In this document: piece by piece, positions 38,759 through 52,209 of the stretch
Layout: every line of letters starts with the position of its first letter
Position numbering within the stretch: position 1 is the stretch's first letter
Notes under the pieces: model-generated
Told to the model about the DNA's origin: nothing
The model's input: the letters and a program-made list of their open reading frames with translations, nothing else
The model's database searches: none
Position numbers and translations under genes: made by a program
From: Rosellinia necatrix
Taxonomy: Eukaryota; Ascomycota; Sordariomycetes; Xylariales; Xylariaceae
DNA: 64,000 nt
Direction of reading: 5' to 3'
Assembly: GCA_021209875.1 (NCBI GenBank)
Contig: JAGYVD010000007.1
Location: 3,844,001 to 3,908,000 of the forward strand

Positions 38759-39727
38759 ATGGCGCGTCGTCCCGCTCGTTGCTACCGGTACTGCAAGAAC
38801 AAGGTAAGGAAGAATAAACCTCGAAGTCCGACCAAGATGGGACATGGCGTCGTGGCCTCTTCAACATTCGTACCCTAGTATGAATTGTGATTTGGATTTG
38901 GCGCGAGCGACGAAAGCGACGAAAGCGACGAAAGCGCCGCTCTGGACTGCTGTCGCACCCCGAGTCGTTCTGCCACCATAACACAAGACACGCACTGCAA
39001 AGCGCAGCACCTCTCAGTCTCGCGCGGCATAGAACTGTAGCTGACCATTTCAAACAGCCGTACCCGAAGTCCCGGTTCAACCGTGGTGTCCCCGACCCGA
39101 AGATTCGCATCTTCGATCTCGGCCGAAAGAAGGCGAACGTCGATGATTTCCCTCTCTGCATCCATATGGTCTCCAATGAGTACGAACAGCTGAGCTCGGA
39201 GGCCCTCGAAGCCGCCCGTATCTGCGCCAACAAGTACTTGGTCAAGCAGGCCGGCAAAGAAGGTTTCCATCTGCGTGTCCGCGCCCACCCCTACCACGTC
39301 GTCCGTATCAACAAGATGTTGTCGTGCGCCGGCGCCGATAGGCTGCAAACCGGTATGCGTGGCGCCTGGGGCAAGCCCAACGGTACCGTCGCTCGTGTCA
39401 ACATCGGCCAGATTCTCCTGAGCGTCCGCACTCGTGACTCTAGTGAGTATATTCCGCCCGGGTCTTGAAAGATGTTATTGCTGACGTAGGCTAGACCGTG
39501 CCATCGCCCTTGAGGCCCTTCGCCGTTCCATGTACAAGTTCCCCGGCCGACAAAAGATCATCATCTCCAAGAACTGGGGCTTCACCCCTCTTCGGCGTGA
39601 GGAGTACCTCGACGCAAAGGCTGCTGGCCGTGTCCTAGTTGATGGCGCTTACGTCCAGTTCCTGCGCAACAAGGGCAAGCTAGAGAACAACATGCGACGT
39701 TTCCCCGAGGCGTTCGCCGAGGCTTAG
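38759..39727 (+). CDS. rpl10: 60S ribosomal protein uL16 (L10)
   Basis: Exons 38759-38803, 39058-39442 and 39495-39727 (45+385+233 nt) encode 220 residues, the usual length. Sequence landmarks are [15 protein letters not shown], then [77 protein letters not shown] and the C-terminal [19 protein letters not shown]. uL16 sits next to the peptidyl-transferase and tRNA sites of the 60S subunit and is loaded late in cytoplasmic maturation. Intron 1 is 254 nt, splits after codon 15 as is common for this gene, and carries a CGACGAAAG triple repeat (about 38912-38938). Intron 2 is 52 nt (GTGAGT..GCTAG). Confidence 0.97.
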
Positions 39728-40089
39728 AGGGTTACTTCGTCACGTTGTCGTTGTCTAGCAAACATGGGATCAGAGGTCTGGCGTCATTCGGTTACCATAG
39801 TACTGTGCCATAGCAGTCAATAGGGATCTTGCATTTGCACCATGCCTCATTTACTCTTGCTCAGCGAGCATCGTCAGCCCGGCCCGGGTACTGACTGAAA
39901 GTGATGTAATAATGTGAATTATCAGCCACGGAATCCCGTAATTTGTCTCTTACTGATTTGATCGAGAATTGCTCCCTAGTATCCTACCTGGGCAGGGTAT
40001 TATGCTGTCGTACGAAGGTCCACTCCAAAATAGCCAGTGTCCTTCGCACCAGCTAGGCCCCAGATGCCAAACAATTCCTTTGAACGTTT
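39728..40089. other. 3' region of uL16
   Basis: Holds the uL16 3' untranslated region and the decayed downstream end of the transposase relic. Nothing else is seen. Confidence 0.5.
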
Positions 40090-40632
40090 CATTAGCTCAT
40101 ATTTTTTTCAGGCCAGGTTTGATAGTTTACTTGATTCTTTCATATCCTTCAGCAGCCAGAGCCCTTAACACTGTACTTTCAGAAATATTTTGATCATCTT
40201 CTTCCTGTTCGTTGAACCTATCCTATGGGCTAACTCTTGGGCTGAAAGCTTGCGGGAAGCCTCATCAGAGATGATAATCGCGACAGTCTTGCGCTTTCGT
40301 TCGTCTGTTAATATGCCTTTGCCAGGCTTCGTATCGGCATATTCACGTAGAATGGGCTCACCCGGCTTGTAGCCACATTTTCTGGCTTCATTTTAGCAGA
40401 TAACAAAGGCCACCAACTGTATACCCTGCTTTTTCTACCATGGCCTTTCGCGAATAGCCTTCTGAATGAAGGGTTGAGGCTTGAATACGCGTTCTGAGGT
40501 CAAATTCCTTTCCCACTGTGCAGCTGTTAGAGGTATGATGGCTTTGACATTCTGCTTGTATTGTGGCTGGTTAGACTGCCAGCTTAGAAAAGTCCCCGCC
40601 CAAGATATCCAATAGTCTTGGCATTGGGTCAT
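40090..40632 (-). pseudogene. Tc1/mariner-like transposase relic
   Basis: On the minus strand about 40390-40207 translates to GYKPGEPILREYADTKPGKG, then ILTDERKRKTVAIIISDE and KLSAQELAHRIGS, which resembles the N-terminal helix-turn-helix region of fungal Tc1-type transposases. A frame change leads into STVLRALAAEGYERIK, a stop, and TIKPGLKK. The catalytic DDE part was not found downstream. An open stretch at 40632-40435 (LTSERVFKPQPFIQKAIRER) may be the preceding part, broken by stops at about 40400-40434. The copy is truncated, frameshifted and non-functional. No terminal inverted repeats were identified. Confidence 0.65.
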
Positions 40633-42743
40633 AGTGGAATTAAGTGATCAACATACCAAGTGCAGCGTGCGTGAGGCTTTCATTGCGTACCTAGTATTTG
40701 TTGATTTCCTCTACTACCCCGCTACCTAAGTTAGAGGGGAGAAGCCGCATGATTCGATGGTCCCAAGTCTCTTATGGCTTGGAGAGACTTGGTGGAACCT
40801 GGCGGGTTGGCAATCTGGGACACAACGAGAAGCCAACTAAGCACTTATACACCAATAGGCATGTATCAGATCTGTGAAGGCTATTGGCACCTAATTACAG
40901 ACTGCTAACCTTAACTGCCTTTGATCGGGGTGTCTGGTGTGTTTGGTGTGGATAGGAGTGGGCACTCTGAGCGGCGAAGCGATAATAGGATGGAAGTCTT
41001 GTGAGGTATTTCTATGACGGCGTGGGAGCTACGGGTGCCGCTTTGTGTCCAGCGCTTCTGTAATTGAAAAACGTCACATGGACAGCCAGGCTAAGATCTG
41101 CTTGACAAGAGTTGCGAACGGAGGGTGGCGATTGTTGGCTACAATCTCCTCCGCGCTCCTCCCGGCCGAATACCTCCAGACGAACGAACTGCTGTACTAA
41201 CATAGCGTACATACCTACCTGCATACACTAGTCTAGGTAGTTACCCAGGCATCATGTACCTACCTAGGTGACTAGTGTAGGTATGTGTGTGGATGTATGT
41301 GTGTGTTATGTATGTGTTATGTATGTGCTATGGAGGACGCCGCCTTTGATCCGCCGTAGCTCGGTTGGGGTGATTTGACGGTGGTTTGACGGGTTCGTAC
41401 TTGCATAGAGGCGCCTGTGAACCGTCGAAATGGGAAAGACAGAGATAGATAGACATATGCAGGGGCGAAATGACGGGATCTGATGGGTAGCCATTGGGTC
41501 CCTGGGTACGAATACCACGTATTCTCTTACCTCATCTCTGCCTTTGCCTGTCGCGCCGGGTTTTCCGATATGCATGGAATGGCTGGGAGCGGCATGACAG
41601 CTGGTGATGCGTGTTCCCGCCCCTTTGCAGAGTTTGCAGACCCTTCACAGACCCTTCGCAGACCCTTTGTATGCCGGGTGTTGATTGCCTCATACCTACA
41701 CTACCTACATACATATAAATAACTAAGCACAGGGTGCAGAGTGCTGACAACACAGGGTGCAGTGCAGGGCGGGACAGGGGCGCATTGACTGCCAGGCTGA
41801 CCGACATTCGGGTGGTAAAGTGCCAATGTGAGTTGGTGAGTTGATGGCTTATCGCATCATCCAACCACCGTCTTACGTCGATGACCAGTTGCGGGTGGAC
41901 CCTGGCTGGGCGGACGCTGGCCCCCGACAACCACGTCCCTAGCGCGCGTGGTACCAGGTACAAGCAATGCCATGAAACAAGGTCTAAGAACGCACCCCGA
42001 TCGACTAAGACTTAACTTGGCAAGCCAGTACCGCTACCTGTGCTGCCCACCCACTGGCCTCGACAGCCCACGCGATACCTACCTCTGGTACATAGGAAGG
42101 TCGGCCATCAACAACCATCCCCGGAACAGGTGATACAATAGAGCCCGCCTTGCCCTGGCCTGTGTTCTCGAGCCCAACTGCAATCCAACTATTACAACAA
42201 GGCAACCTGCCTCGTCTCTGCTATATACACCCAGTACCTCGTTAGCCCATAGCTACAAGAACATACTACCTACTAGTTAGTTTACTCGACATTGGCTAAA
42301 GCCGTCTTGTCTGAAGCGACCTTGTCTGCGCACCTCTTGCTTGCTGTGTACTTCTCGCAAGCGCCTGCGGCACCTTATCAGACCAAGGCCAAGGGACCCC
42401 TCCAACCCTCCAACCCTCTAACCCTCTCCAGCACTCCCAGCCTCCGATAGCTTTCCGGCTGTTGACACCAACCGCGACAACAATAAATAAGCGCAAGCGT
42501 CGATCTCACTCCCGACCGCGGCAACAATACGGGTGGTGGAGTCTTACACCATCGCCTCAACGTGGAAGACGATCGATTCGGCCGCTTGTGGTGCAATAGC
42601 CACAGTACAATTCGTGACCTCGACCCGGTCTGTACACCCAGTGACATCGAGTGGCATCGGGAGATACTTGCTGGGACGGAATCTGTCCCCGAGCTGGGCG
42701 GCTTTTATCCAATCCCGGTATTCTCGCTGTTGACCAGAACGCC
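40633..42743. other. Intergenic region
   Basis: No gene recognised. ACCT/AGGT palindromic tracts lie at about 41212-41285, followed by TATG/GTGT repeats at about 41284-41330. Three near-identical CAGACCC-containing units occur at about 41637-41668, and three CTCCAACCCT/CTAACCCT units at about 42397-42427. The last 500 bp should carry the promoter of the gene at 42744. Confidence 0.55.
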
Positions 42744-44444
42744 ATGGCATTCCACCAGCCCACTCGACAAGCTGCACAGCGAGTTTTCAGGCCCGCGCTT
42801 GGAGACAGCGGCGAACACCAACTCCAATTAGGCGTTACCCAACCCGTTGAAGAATCACAGACATGGGTTCTGTTTTCCCCAGCGACTGAGGCGGGCACCA
42901 CTGCCTCCTACCTCACGTCGACCCACGCGTCTAACGTAACGCAAGCCCATTCTAGATTCAGTGACCTGGGGAGTCTCAACACAGCTGCTCGGTCCGAGCC
43001 GAGCGCCGGGCACCTGCGTCGCGATAGCTTTGCCATTGCGGTGGAGGAAGAGGATGATGCTGAATTGGATAGCCTTGACAGCCACCTGCCAGAATTCCGC
43101 TCCACGCCCGATTTGTATACGTCATCTGAAGCTGCGCCCTTCGCAACACACGTTTTACCAGCCCACGATGGATTGGGGTCATTCCGGTTAGAGCAGGAGG
43201 GCATGGGCGCAGATGTCCAAAATCGATTGTATGCGTTCGAGCAGTACAACCCTCGTCGGATCAAGAGACGGCGGGAAAGTCTAGACCTTGAACGAGCCGA
43301 ATTCGAAAGAGAAGAAAATCAAGAAGTCGAAAAGATACGCAGAATAGAGTCCTGGCGGCTGGAGCAGAGCCGCTATCTTTTGGATGAGATTCGGAAGGAG
43401 ACCCGAAGACGGCGTCGATCCATCGTCAGCACGTCAAATACGCACCCCAAAGGCCAGTTAACTGAGGACACAACAACGCCGGATGCCGTGGGCGGAGCAA
43501 CTGAACGAAGTGCAGATGAAGACTGGCACGATCAAAATGCCGATGATTCATCTGAATGTGGTGATGGTGTATGGAGCCGGATTACTCGCAAGGTTATACA
43601 GGACCTCATGGGGGTCGACGGCAAGATTTTATCCATCCTCTTTGGCGAAGCGCTTCCTGATGAGCAAGACCTCTCTACGACACCAAAGGCATCGGTCATT
43701 CCTTTACTGGATTCTACCTGGCAGGTTAAGATGCTGGAAAGAGTGGCCAAGGAACTCGGCTTGTTGGTTCATCAACTTTCCGAACACCCTGGCGCATTTT
43801 CGACGTTCAGTCGGATCCAGCAGATGCCTATCCCCTACGCTGGCCTGGCTGTCATCCCCGAGAGCGCTAGTGACCCTGCTCCTGAATCAACTGCCCGCGA
43901 GGAGCCAACGACTATGCCTGAATTCCGGCCTACTATCCCGACCTCATCACGACCTATCGATATACCGCAAGCGCGCCACCCGTCCAGCTCCGCCCACAAC
44001 ACCCCACAATCGCAGGCAGACAGTGGTATCACCTTCACACAGGAAGAGTGGGAGCAAGACCTGGATATTCGACTGGTATTCCGGTACCTACGTTCGCGCT
44101 TTCTACCACGGGCGAGCAGTAGTAACGGGCTCTCTAGCACACCACACTCGGCGACACCTACTCTGAGCGCCCAGGATGTGGCGGCAAAAGCGGCAAGGAT
44201 TCGCCAACACCACCCACTAGTGTCACGATCTCGTAACGTAGAGAGGCGCAAGTCGAAGTCTACCACCGTGTCCAACCCGGCACTATTAAGGCCGGCATCG
44301 AGCTGTGCAAGCCAGAGCACTCGCCGGTCCGTTCGGCGAAGCAGCTGCTCGTCGTCTCGGCATTATTGGGATATCGGCGGATCTGTGGGTACCGGGTCTA
44401 TGATTGCCACGACGGGTCCCATGGGAAGTTGGGGCGAGATTTAA
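42744..44444 (+). CDS. Fungal protein of unknown function with charged coiled-coil
   Basis: The first ATG of the frame is at 42744 (GCCATGG context), giving 566 residues in one exon. I do not recognise a named domain. Visible: a WVLFSPATE motif near residue 40, an acidic patch EEEDDAELDSLDSH, then RRIKRRRESLDLERAEFERE leading into a highly charged helix (about residues 170-235), a segment with IQDLMGVDGKILSILFGEAL that looks folded and helical, and a Pro/Ser-rich linker. A further folded-looking stretch is FTQEEWEQDLDIRLVFRYLR. The C-terminus is Ser/Arg-rich. Two basic clusters could be nuclear signals. Codon use and patches of folded sequence suggest a real, conserved fungal gene; any function would be a guess. 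Confidence 0.75.
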   Translation: MAFHQPTRQAAQRVFRPALGDSGEHQLQLGVTQPVEESQTWVLFSPATEAGTTASYLTSTHASNVTQAHSRFSDLGSLNTAARSEPSAGHLRRDSFAIAVEEEDDAELDSLDSHLPEFRSTPDLYTSSEAAPFATHVLPAHDGLGSFRLEQEGMGADVQNRLYAFEQYNPRRIKRRRESLDLERAEFEREENQEVEKIRRIESWRLEQSRYLLDEIRKETRRRRRSIVSTSNTHPKGQLTEDTTTPDAVGGATERSADEDWHDQNADDSSECGDGVWSRITRKVIQDLMGVDGKILSILFGEALPDEQDLSTTPKASVIPLLDSTWQVKMLERVAKELGLLVHQLSEHPGAFSTFSRIQQMPIPYAGLAVIPESASDPAPESTAREEPTTMPEFRPTIPTSSRPIDIPQARHPSSSAHNTPQSQADSGITFTQEEWEQDLDIRLVFRYLRSRFLPRASSSNGLSSTPHSATPTLSAQDVAAKAARIRQHHPLVSRSRNVERRKSKSTTVSNPALLRPASSCASQSTRRSVRRSSCSSSRHYWDIGGSVGTGSMIATTGPMGSWGEI

Positions 44445-45390
44445 TGAAGTGAACGAATTGGCCAATGTATTATGCCCCTGACGAACATGTATGATTATAT
44501 GTATCAATGCCCATCATGCCACAGACTCCATGCCACATGCTTGCTCGCTCTATAAGAAAGAAAGTGCCTGCCTATGCTCACCCATCATGACATCATTCTT
44601 GAATTCCTTGCCGACGGCTGCAGGGTGGTCCCGAAATGCTGCCGATGGGCCTCACACTATACGTGCGCCCTGCTCGGGTGATGCGCGGATCTAGCTACAT
44701 ATCAGTACCTGTATTGTTGCAATCTCGGCCGCATTCAAGGGTCGACCCGGAGTGATTCCGACGCCTAGGTCATCTTAGAGTGTCTCATGAGCGGTGGACT
44801 CGCGTTTATAAAATGAGGCTTGCTTATCCGCCTTATTTTCATGAATCACGAAACCCGAGGCTTGCATTCATCCTCTTACGATCTGGCCGATTATGCGTGC
44901 TTCGGAGTGAAGGGGGGTCACCGTATCCCTGCGGCGAGGCGGTGGTAGTGTAAATTGGGATATCTCCCTTCACGGCAGCTAAGTCACTTTCTCTGGTTAA
45001 GCTTCACCTTGGACGGCCCGGTTTGGTGGCGGCACCAGGTCGTTTCCCAGAGGAGCCGGTACTTCCTGGGCGTGCGCGCGCGTCCGGCGCATGCAATTGG
45101 CTCCGTCGTTCGAGACGCAAGGATCTCGGAAGGGATTCGGGGCCAATGGGAGGGCTGCCGCTTTATCTGGTGCGCGACACCCCTGCTCGGCTCGGCTGCC
45201 TCTTAGTGTATTTGTGTCTTGGGAGCAACGGGGTTCAGCGCGTCCGAACTATCAGAGTTAGGTGCCTGACAGACAGCCAGACAGACAGGTGTCACTGGAC
45301 AGCTTCTCCGGCCAATGGAACTAACCTTACCTAGACATCTGAGATCTCATCCGGACTGGCTGTGTACATACACACTGGATATGGTGTGAA
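44445..45390. other. Intergenic region left of the AT island
   Basis: Normal base composition up to the border of the AT-rich block, with no gene seen. A short CAGACAGACAG repeat lies at about 45270-45287. Confidence 0.55.
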
Positions 45391-45518
45391 AAGAGGCATG
45401 GGTAAAAAGTGGTTGTATTAGAAAAGAATCTAAGGTGTGGGTAATATCCACCTAAAATAAATAAATATAAGCTATGCTCTAGCTAAATTATAAAAACTTA
45501 TTTTTATTTACTTATTTA
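45391..45518 (+). repeat. Left terminal direct repeat of the AT island
   Basis: 128 bp, offset 6819 from the right copy. Its outer (left) half keeps G and C (GGCATGGGTAA, GGTGTGGGTAA, TCCACC), while its inner end is converted to A/T. A core of about 41 bp is identical in both copies. Confidence 0.8.
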
Positions 45519-48500
45519 TTTTAAGGCAAGCTAAAAGCGTTTTGTTTTTTTTAAAACTTGTTATTAATATTTGCTTTATGCTTATTTATATATTATTTTC
45601 TATTTATTTTTAAAGCTTTTAATATAAAAATATAATTTAATATTTAAGTTGTTATTATATAAACAAAATTAAGTTAAAGTTATATTTAAAATAATTAATA
45701 TAAAAAATAAACAATTTAAAAAGTTCTAATAATATTTATAATAAATTTAAATGTTGTTCAGATTTTCTAATATAAATAATAGTTTTTTATATGTTTTTAA
45801 TTATAAATAAGCTATGCTATTTAAATTATAACTTAAGCTGTTTTTTTATATTAATATTATATAATTTTAAGTTATATAAAGTTTTGCAATTATTATAAAA
45901 AGCTTGTTTTTAAGCTTTTATATTTTTATGCTAAAACTTTATTATTTTTAATAGTATTAAACATATAAAATATGTTTTATAATTATTTAATTATAAATAA
46001 GTTCTAAAAATAAATTAACATTATTTTAAATTAAGCTAGTTTATAATGCTTATATTTAAAAAAAAAAATATTTAGTTTTAAAAACCTTTTTAAATAAATA
46101 GCTGTATATAATTTTAAACAGAAAAAAACCCAAGCTATTAATATAGCAGAAATTAACAGCTTTAATAGCACGTAAAAGTTGCAGATCTTAGTTTTATAGA
46201 TTGCTAGGTATTATAAATACAAATATATTATATATTTTATTAAAAACTAACTAAATAACTTAATTAAATATTTTTATAAGCTTAACATTTTTATAAAAAG
46301 TTAATAAAATATTAAAAGTATATATTTTTTAACTTTAAAGCTGTTTTTTAAAAGCTTTAAAAAATGCACTTTAAGATTTAAATAAACAGCTAAAAAAAAA
46401 GTCCCGACTTAGTTTATTTATCTGTTTATTAACTGTAGCGTTATAAAAATATTATATAATATTACTAAATATGTTTATTTATATTAACTAAATATATTAA
46501 CTATATATAAAATATGCTTAAATTTATAATAAGATATAAAAATAGTTTTATAAAATTAATTATTAATATTTAAAAAATTAAAAATAATTATTAGTAAATA
46601 TAATGTTTTTAGCTTAGCTAAATTAAATTTAATATATTAAAAACATTTTAAAATATAATTAAATATATTTTATATTATAAATAACTAGTATATTATTTAA
46701 TTTAATTTTTTAAAATAATTAAAACAGAAAAATATTTTTTTATTATAAGCTAAACATAAAGCTTATAATATTTTTTTAATTAAGCATATTTTTAAATTTT
46801 TGTTTATAATGTTCTAGTATACTTTTTTAATTTTAAACGATTTAGCTTTGTCGGCTAAAGCTTTTATTTTTAGCCGGCTTTTGTTTAACTTAAATAAATT
46901 ATTAAAATAATTTTATATGTTTAAATATTATTTATAGTTGCTATATTTAAATTTAAACGTAGCATCTGAATTTAAACCTAAGATCTAGCAAGCATAAAAT
47001 AATAAATATAATAATAATGTTAATACGGTAGCTAAAATATTTTATATTTTTATTTTTAAAAAATAGTAGTATTTTAGGGCAAGCAAGTTTTTTAATTAAA
47101 AATAGTATTTTAATTTGTTATTTAATTAATGCTATATTAAATTTAGGCGTAATATTATAATAATATACAGGTTATTTTTATTTAATTAGTTAGCTTATTA
47201 ATTAAATCTAATATTTTTAAATTATTTATAAATTTTAGTATAGCTTAGTATTTTTAATTTTATTTTTTATATTTAAATATTTTAAACTATATAATTTAAA
47301 TAAAAGAATATATTTTTATAGTTTAAAAAAATATTATATATAATAAAATATCTGCTATTTTATTATGTTTTTTTTAATATATATAATATATACGTTAAAT
47401 AGCTTTAGTTTATCTGCTTAACGTGTATATATATTTTTAATGTTTAAAATATTAAAAAAAAATTAAAAGTTAATAATCTATAAATATTATTAAAAGAACT
47501 TTTAATTTTAAATAGCATTTATATTAACAAGCAAATTTAATAATACTATAAAATTTTTTTTATATATGTTATAATTACGTTAGGTTATAATAAATAAAAA
47601 CTATTATATAATAATAGTTAGGAAATTTTTTAGTTTTAAATAATATAATATTTTGCTTTAAATATAAATATGTTTAAATATATGTTAATAAAAACGTTTA
47701 GCTGATGTTTATATATTTTTATTATAATAACAGCTATATGTTTTAATATATTAAAAATATATTTTTATATTTTTTATTATTATAAGACGTTTTTTATAGT
47801 TTATTAAAAAGTCTAAATATTTTTAAGCAGTTATATATTTACTGTTTAATTAGTTTAAAAATATTTATAAACTAACGGATTTCCGTTTAGTTTTTTTGCC
47901 CGTTTAGCTTTAATAGTTATTTTTCTGCGTGTTTTATATATTATTCTAAAAGCTATAATTTTTTTATATTTAATACTAACTTTTTTAAAAAATAGTTTAA
48001 GTTATAATTATAGTATTTAAAGCAGAAAATAGTTTTTAATTTATTTAAATTATTTTTTAATTAATTTATAAGTAGTAAACATATTATTTATATATTTTAT
48101 AGCCGGTATTAATATATTAAAAATAGCAGGCAATATTAGTAATAGTTTTAAAAAAAGCTTTAAAATAAGATTTAAAGCAATTTATATTATTTTTAATATA
48201 AAGTGCCCGGCTGATTATATTTTTTAAAGCATTTTAATTAGTTGCAACTATAAAAATTTAAAAATTTTAAAAGCTAATATATATTTGCAGTTTAAATATA
48301 TTAATATTAACTAGTAAGCATATTTAAAGTTAAATTTTAATAAAAAACGTATTTAAAAGTTAAATAGCTTTTTATAAACATTTGTAAAAAAAAAATAAGT
48401 TAGTTTTTAAAAGGTTTTTTTTTATTTTGTTATAATTAACAGTTAGTTTTAGTTTTAGCTAAAAATTTAAACATTTTATATTATAGTTTTTAATAACTAG

Positions 48501-51500
48501 TACTAATATTGCTGTTTAAGCTAACAACTTTTTATTAAATATAGCTATAAGCTTATATATTTTTATATTTAAGTATTTAAAAGTTAATTTTTTTAGCTAA
48601 TATAATTAAAAATTAGTTTAAGTTTAACGCTTTAATTTATTTTAAAGCTTTATTATAAGCTTAAGTTATATTTTATAAACATATAAGTTTATAGGAGTAA
48701 ATATGTCTGCTATTAACGTAGTTTTATATTTTTAGTATACGTGCTACATTTTTATATATTTAATTTTAAAACGTTTTAAAACTAAAGCTTTAAATAATAT
48801 GCTTATAAAATCCTATTATTAAAATATTTTTTTGTTTATTATTTCTAATTTTAAAGTTGGGGGTTTTTTTACTACTTGTTTATTTATAAAAAATTTAGTT
48901 AGTTAAATATTTAAATTATATAACTTTAAAAAAAAGTGTAAAAATATTTTTTTAAAAATAATTATTTATTTTAATAGTATAACTTTAAAAGCTAAAATGT
49001 TAGAAAAACTTTTTAATATTTAATATATTTGTTTATAAAAAGATTAAACTAATAGTTATAAAATATAAAAGCTAGACTATTTTTAAATAAAATATATTAA
49101 TCGATAATATATATTATAAAAGTTTAGTTTAATAATTTGTTTAAATCGGCATAAGCTATTTAGTTTTTTAACTTAGTTTTAGATTTTTTTAAGCTGGATT
49201 TTTTTAAAATTATTAGTTTTTAAATTAAATAATTTAAGCTTAAAGTTATCAGGCTTAAAAACTAAAACTAAACGGTATTTTTTTTAAATAATAATAAAAA
49301 CTTTAAATTTATATAAAGGTTTTTTTATAAACAGGTTATTTATAATTAAAATGTTGTTATAAATATTAAAAGTTATTATTATATTTTATAGCTATAAAAG
49401 TTTTAAAATTATTAAATTAGTTAGTTTTTTTTTAAGTTATATAATAGTTTAAACTAGTTTAAATATTGTTTTAATAATTGCTATAAAAATAATAAATTTT
49501 GTTATAAGGTTAGTTTTTTAATAAAATTTAATAAAAATAGTTAGTTTATGCTAAAGTTATAGATTTTTATATAAAACAGCTTAAAATTTTTATAAAATAA
49601 AAGTAGATTATATTTATATTATTTTTTAGTCGGCTTAATATTTATTCTATTAAATAATATATTTTATAAATATTTTATTTTAACGTATTTAATAGCAGAT
49701 ATAATATAATAAGTTTTAATAAAATAAATAATAGCTGCTAAGTTTATATTTATAAATATGCTGTTTTTTATTTTTATATATTATTGTATTATTTTTTATT
49801 TTTTTAACGTTTTAATTAATAAATGTTTTAAGTTCTAACTAAAGTTCAGATTTAATTGCAGTATGTTTATAAAAAATATTTTTATAGTAGTTATGTTTAA
49901 AAAGTTTTATAATTAAATAAACTTTGTTTTTTATAATTTTATATTTTTATTAAAAGTTTAAATAGCTAGTTAGGATCTTTTAGCTTTTAAAGCTTTTAAG
50001 CTTTTATATTTACGCTTTAGTTTGTTTTTATTTTTATTATTAATTAAAAGATCTATAAAAATATTAATAAAAATAATAATATTTTTATTTTGTTTTTTTA
50101 AACAAATGTTTTTTGCTGTAGCAGCTAATAAAAATTATAATATAAATATTTAAGCTTTAAGTTTTTTAAGTTTAATTTTTTATTATTAATAAAAAATTTC
50201 CTGTTTTATTTAGTTTAAATATTATAAAATTAAATAAAATTATATTATTAAAATAGTTTTTAATGTTTATATTATATAAGTTATTATTATTAAAAATTAA
50301 TTATAAAATAGTTAAGCCGATTAAAACTAAATTTTAAACGTTATTAATTTTTAGTTTTTATATTTTTCTGCTAAAAATATTATAGCTTTTAAATAAGCTT
50401 GTTTTTATTAAGCTAATTATTTAAACTAAAATATATTATATTTAAGCTATATATATTTACGACTTTTATAATAAAAACAAGTTTTTTTTTAACTAAAAGT
50501 ATTAGTTTTATTAATAAAAAATGTTTAGACTTTTTTAAAAATAAAAATTAAATAATGCTTTAATAAAAGTTTATTATTATTAGCAAACTTTAATAATAAC
50601 AATAGTTTTATTAAATTATTTAATTTTAAACTATATTTTTAAAATATTAAAAATAATATATTTTAGCTAATTATAAATATAATAAATTATTAAAAGTTAA
50701 AATATTTATAGTAATAATTAATATTAAAAGTTTAATATTATAAAAAACTAATATTAATAAATATTAATAAGTAAAGCTTTAATAATTATAAAAATAATTA
50801 TATTATATAAAGCCCGGAAGTAAATATATAAAATTTATAGCAACCTAAAAGTAGTAGCAGGCAACTGTTTTTTTAATAAATAATTTCTAATGTTTATTAA
50901 AAGCTTTATAAATAGCTTTAACTTTTGCTTAGCTGGATTTTTTTTTAGCAGCTTTTTTTTTATTATTTAAAACTTTTTAAAATTTTTAAATAATTTTATA
51001 GTATCGCTAAATTAATTTAGCGTTTTATGCTTAGTTGTTTAAAAATTTTTAATAAAGTTTAAAGTTATATAAGCTATTAATAAACTAATTAACAACGGTT
51101 TAAAATAAAATAGTTTTAGTTTAAAATAAAAGATTTTAAACGGCTACTATTTTTTGTTTATTAATAATATTTTGTTTTTTTGTTTAATAAAAAGCGTTTT
51201 AAATTTAACTATAATATTATACTAGTAGTTTATTTTTTTTATATAATATAAGTTAAATTATTAATTTTAATAGTGCTAATATTAATAAGCTTAATTAAAT
51301 ATTAATTTTAAAAGCTTGTTTTAAAGCTAGAAGATTTTTTAAATAGCTTGGTCTATTAATGCTTTATTTATAATATTTTATAACTTTATATTTAAATTTA
51401 AAAATATAGCAGCTTTTTAATATAAAATATATTAATAGCTAAAATTGCTTTAAATAAAAAAATACTAATTTTTTATAGCTTATTTAATAAAACTACTAAT

Positions 51501-52209
51501 ATAATTAAATTAATTATTTTTCGGCTGATTTTTTTATTAAAATATTTATAAAAACTAAAGTTTAATATTTTAAACTTAATTATAGCTTTAAACTTAAAAA
51601 TATTAAATAAAAAATCTTTATTAATAATAGAAAATTATAAAATAATAAAAATAAAATTATAAGCGATATTTTTAATAATAATAAAATAATAGCTGCAATA
51701 TTTAAAGCTTTTTAGTACAGCAAACTATAAATAGTGTTTTAAAAATTTTTATATTTTTAAATTTAAATAAAAGTTTTTAAACATGTTATTTATAAATAAT
51801 AACATTATAAATATATTAATAACTAGTTAATTTTATAGCAGATTTATAAAATTAAAAACTACTAGATTATATAATTATAATAAGGTGTTAATAATTAAAA
51901 GATTTAATTTTATATTAAAAAAAAAAAAATAATAACTATAATAGACTTAAAGTTATAAACAAATAAAAATTAAATATAAATATATATTTAGTTTAACAGC
52001 GATTATAAACTATATTAAAAAATAAATAATTAAAGCTTGCAGCGCTTTTATAAAACTTGCAACGTTTAATATAACTTTGCAGCAGCTAAAACATAATAAA
52101 ATAATATTAATAAACTTAGCTTAGTTTAAATAATATAAATATAATATCTAATTAATAAAAAAACTAAAACGCAGGAAATTATTAATAAATTCCAGGATAA
52201 AAGCACTAA

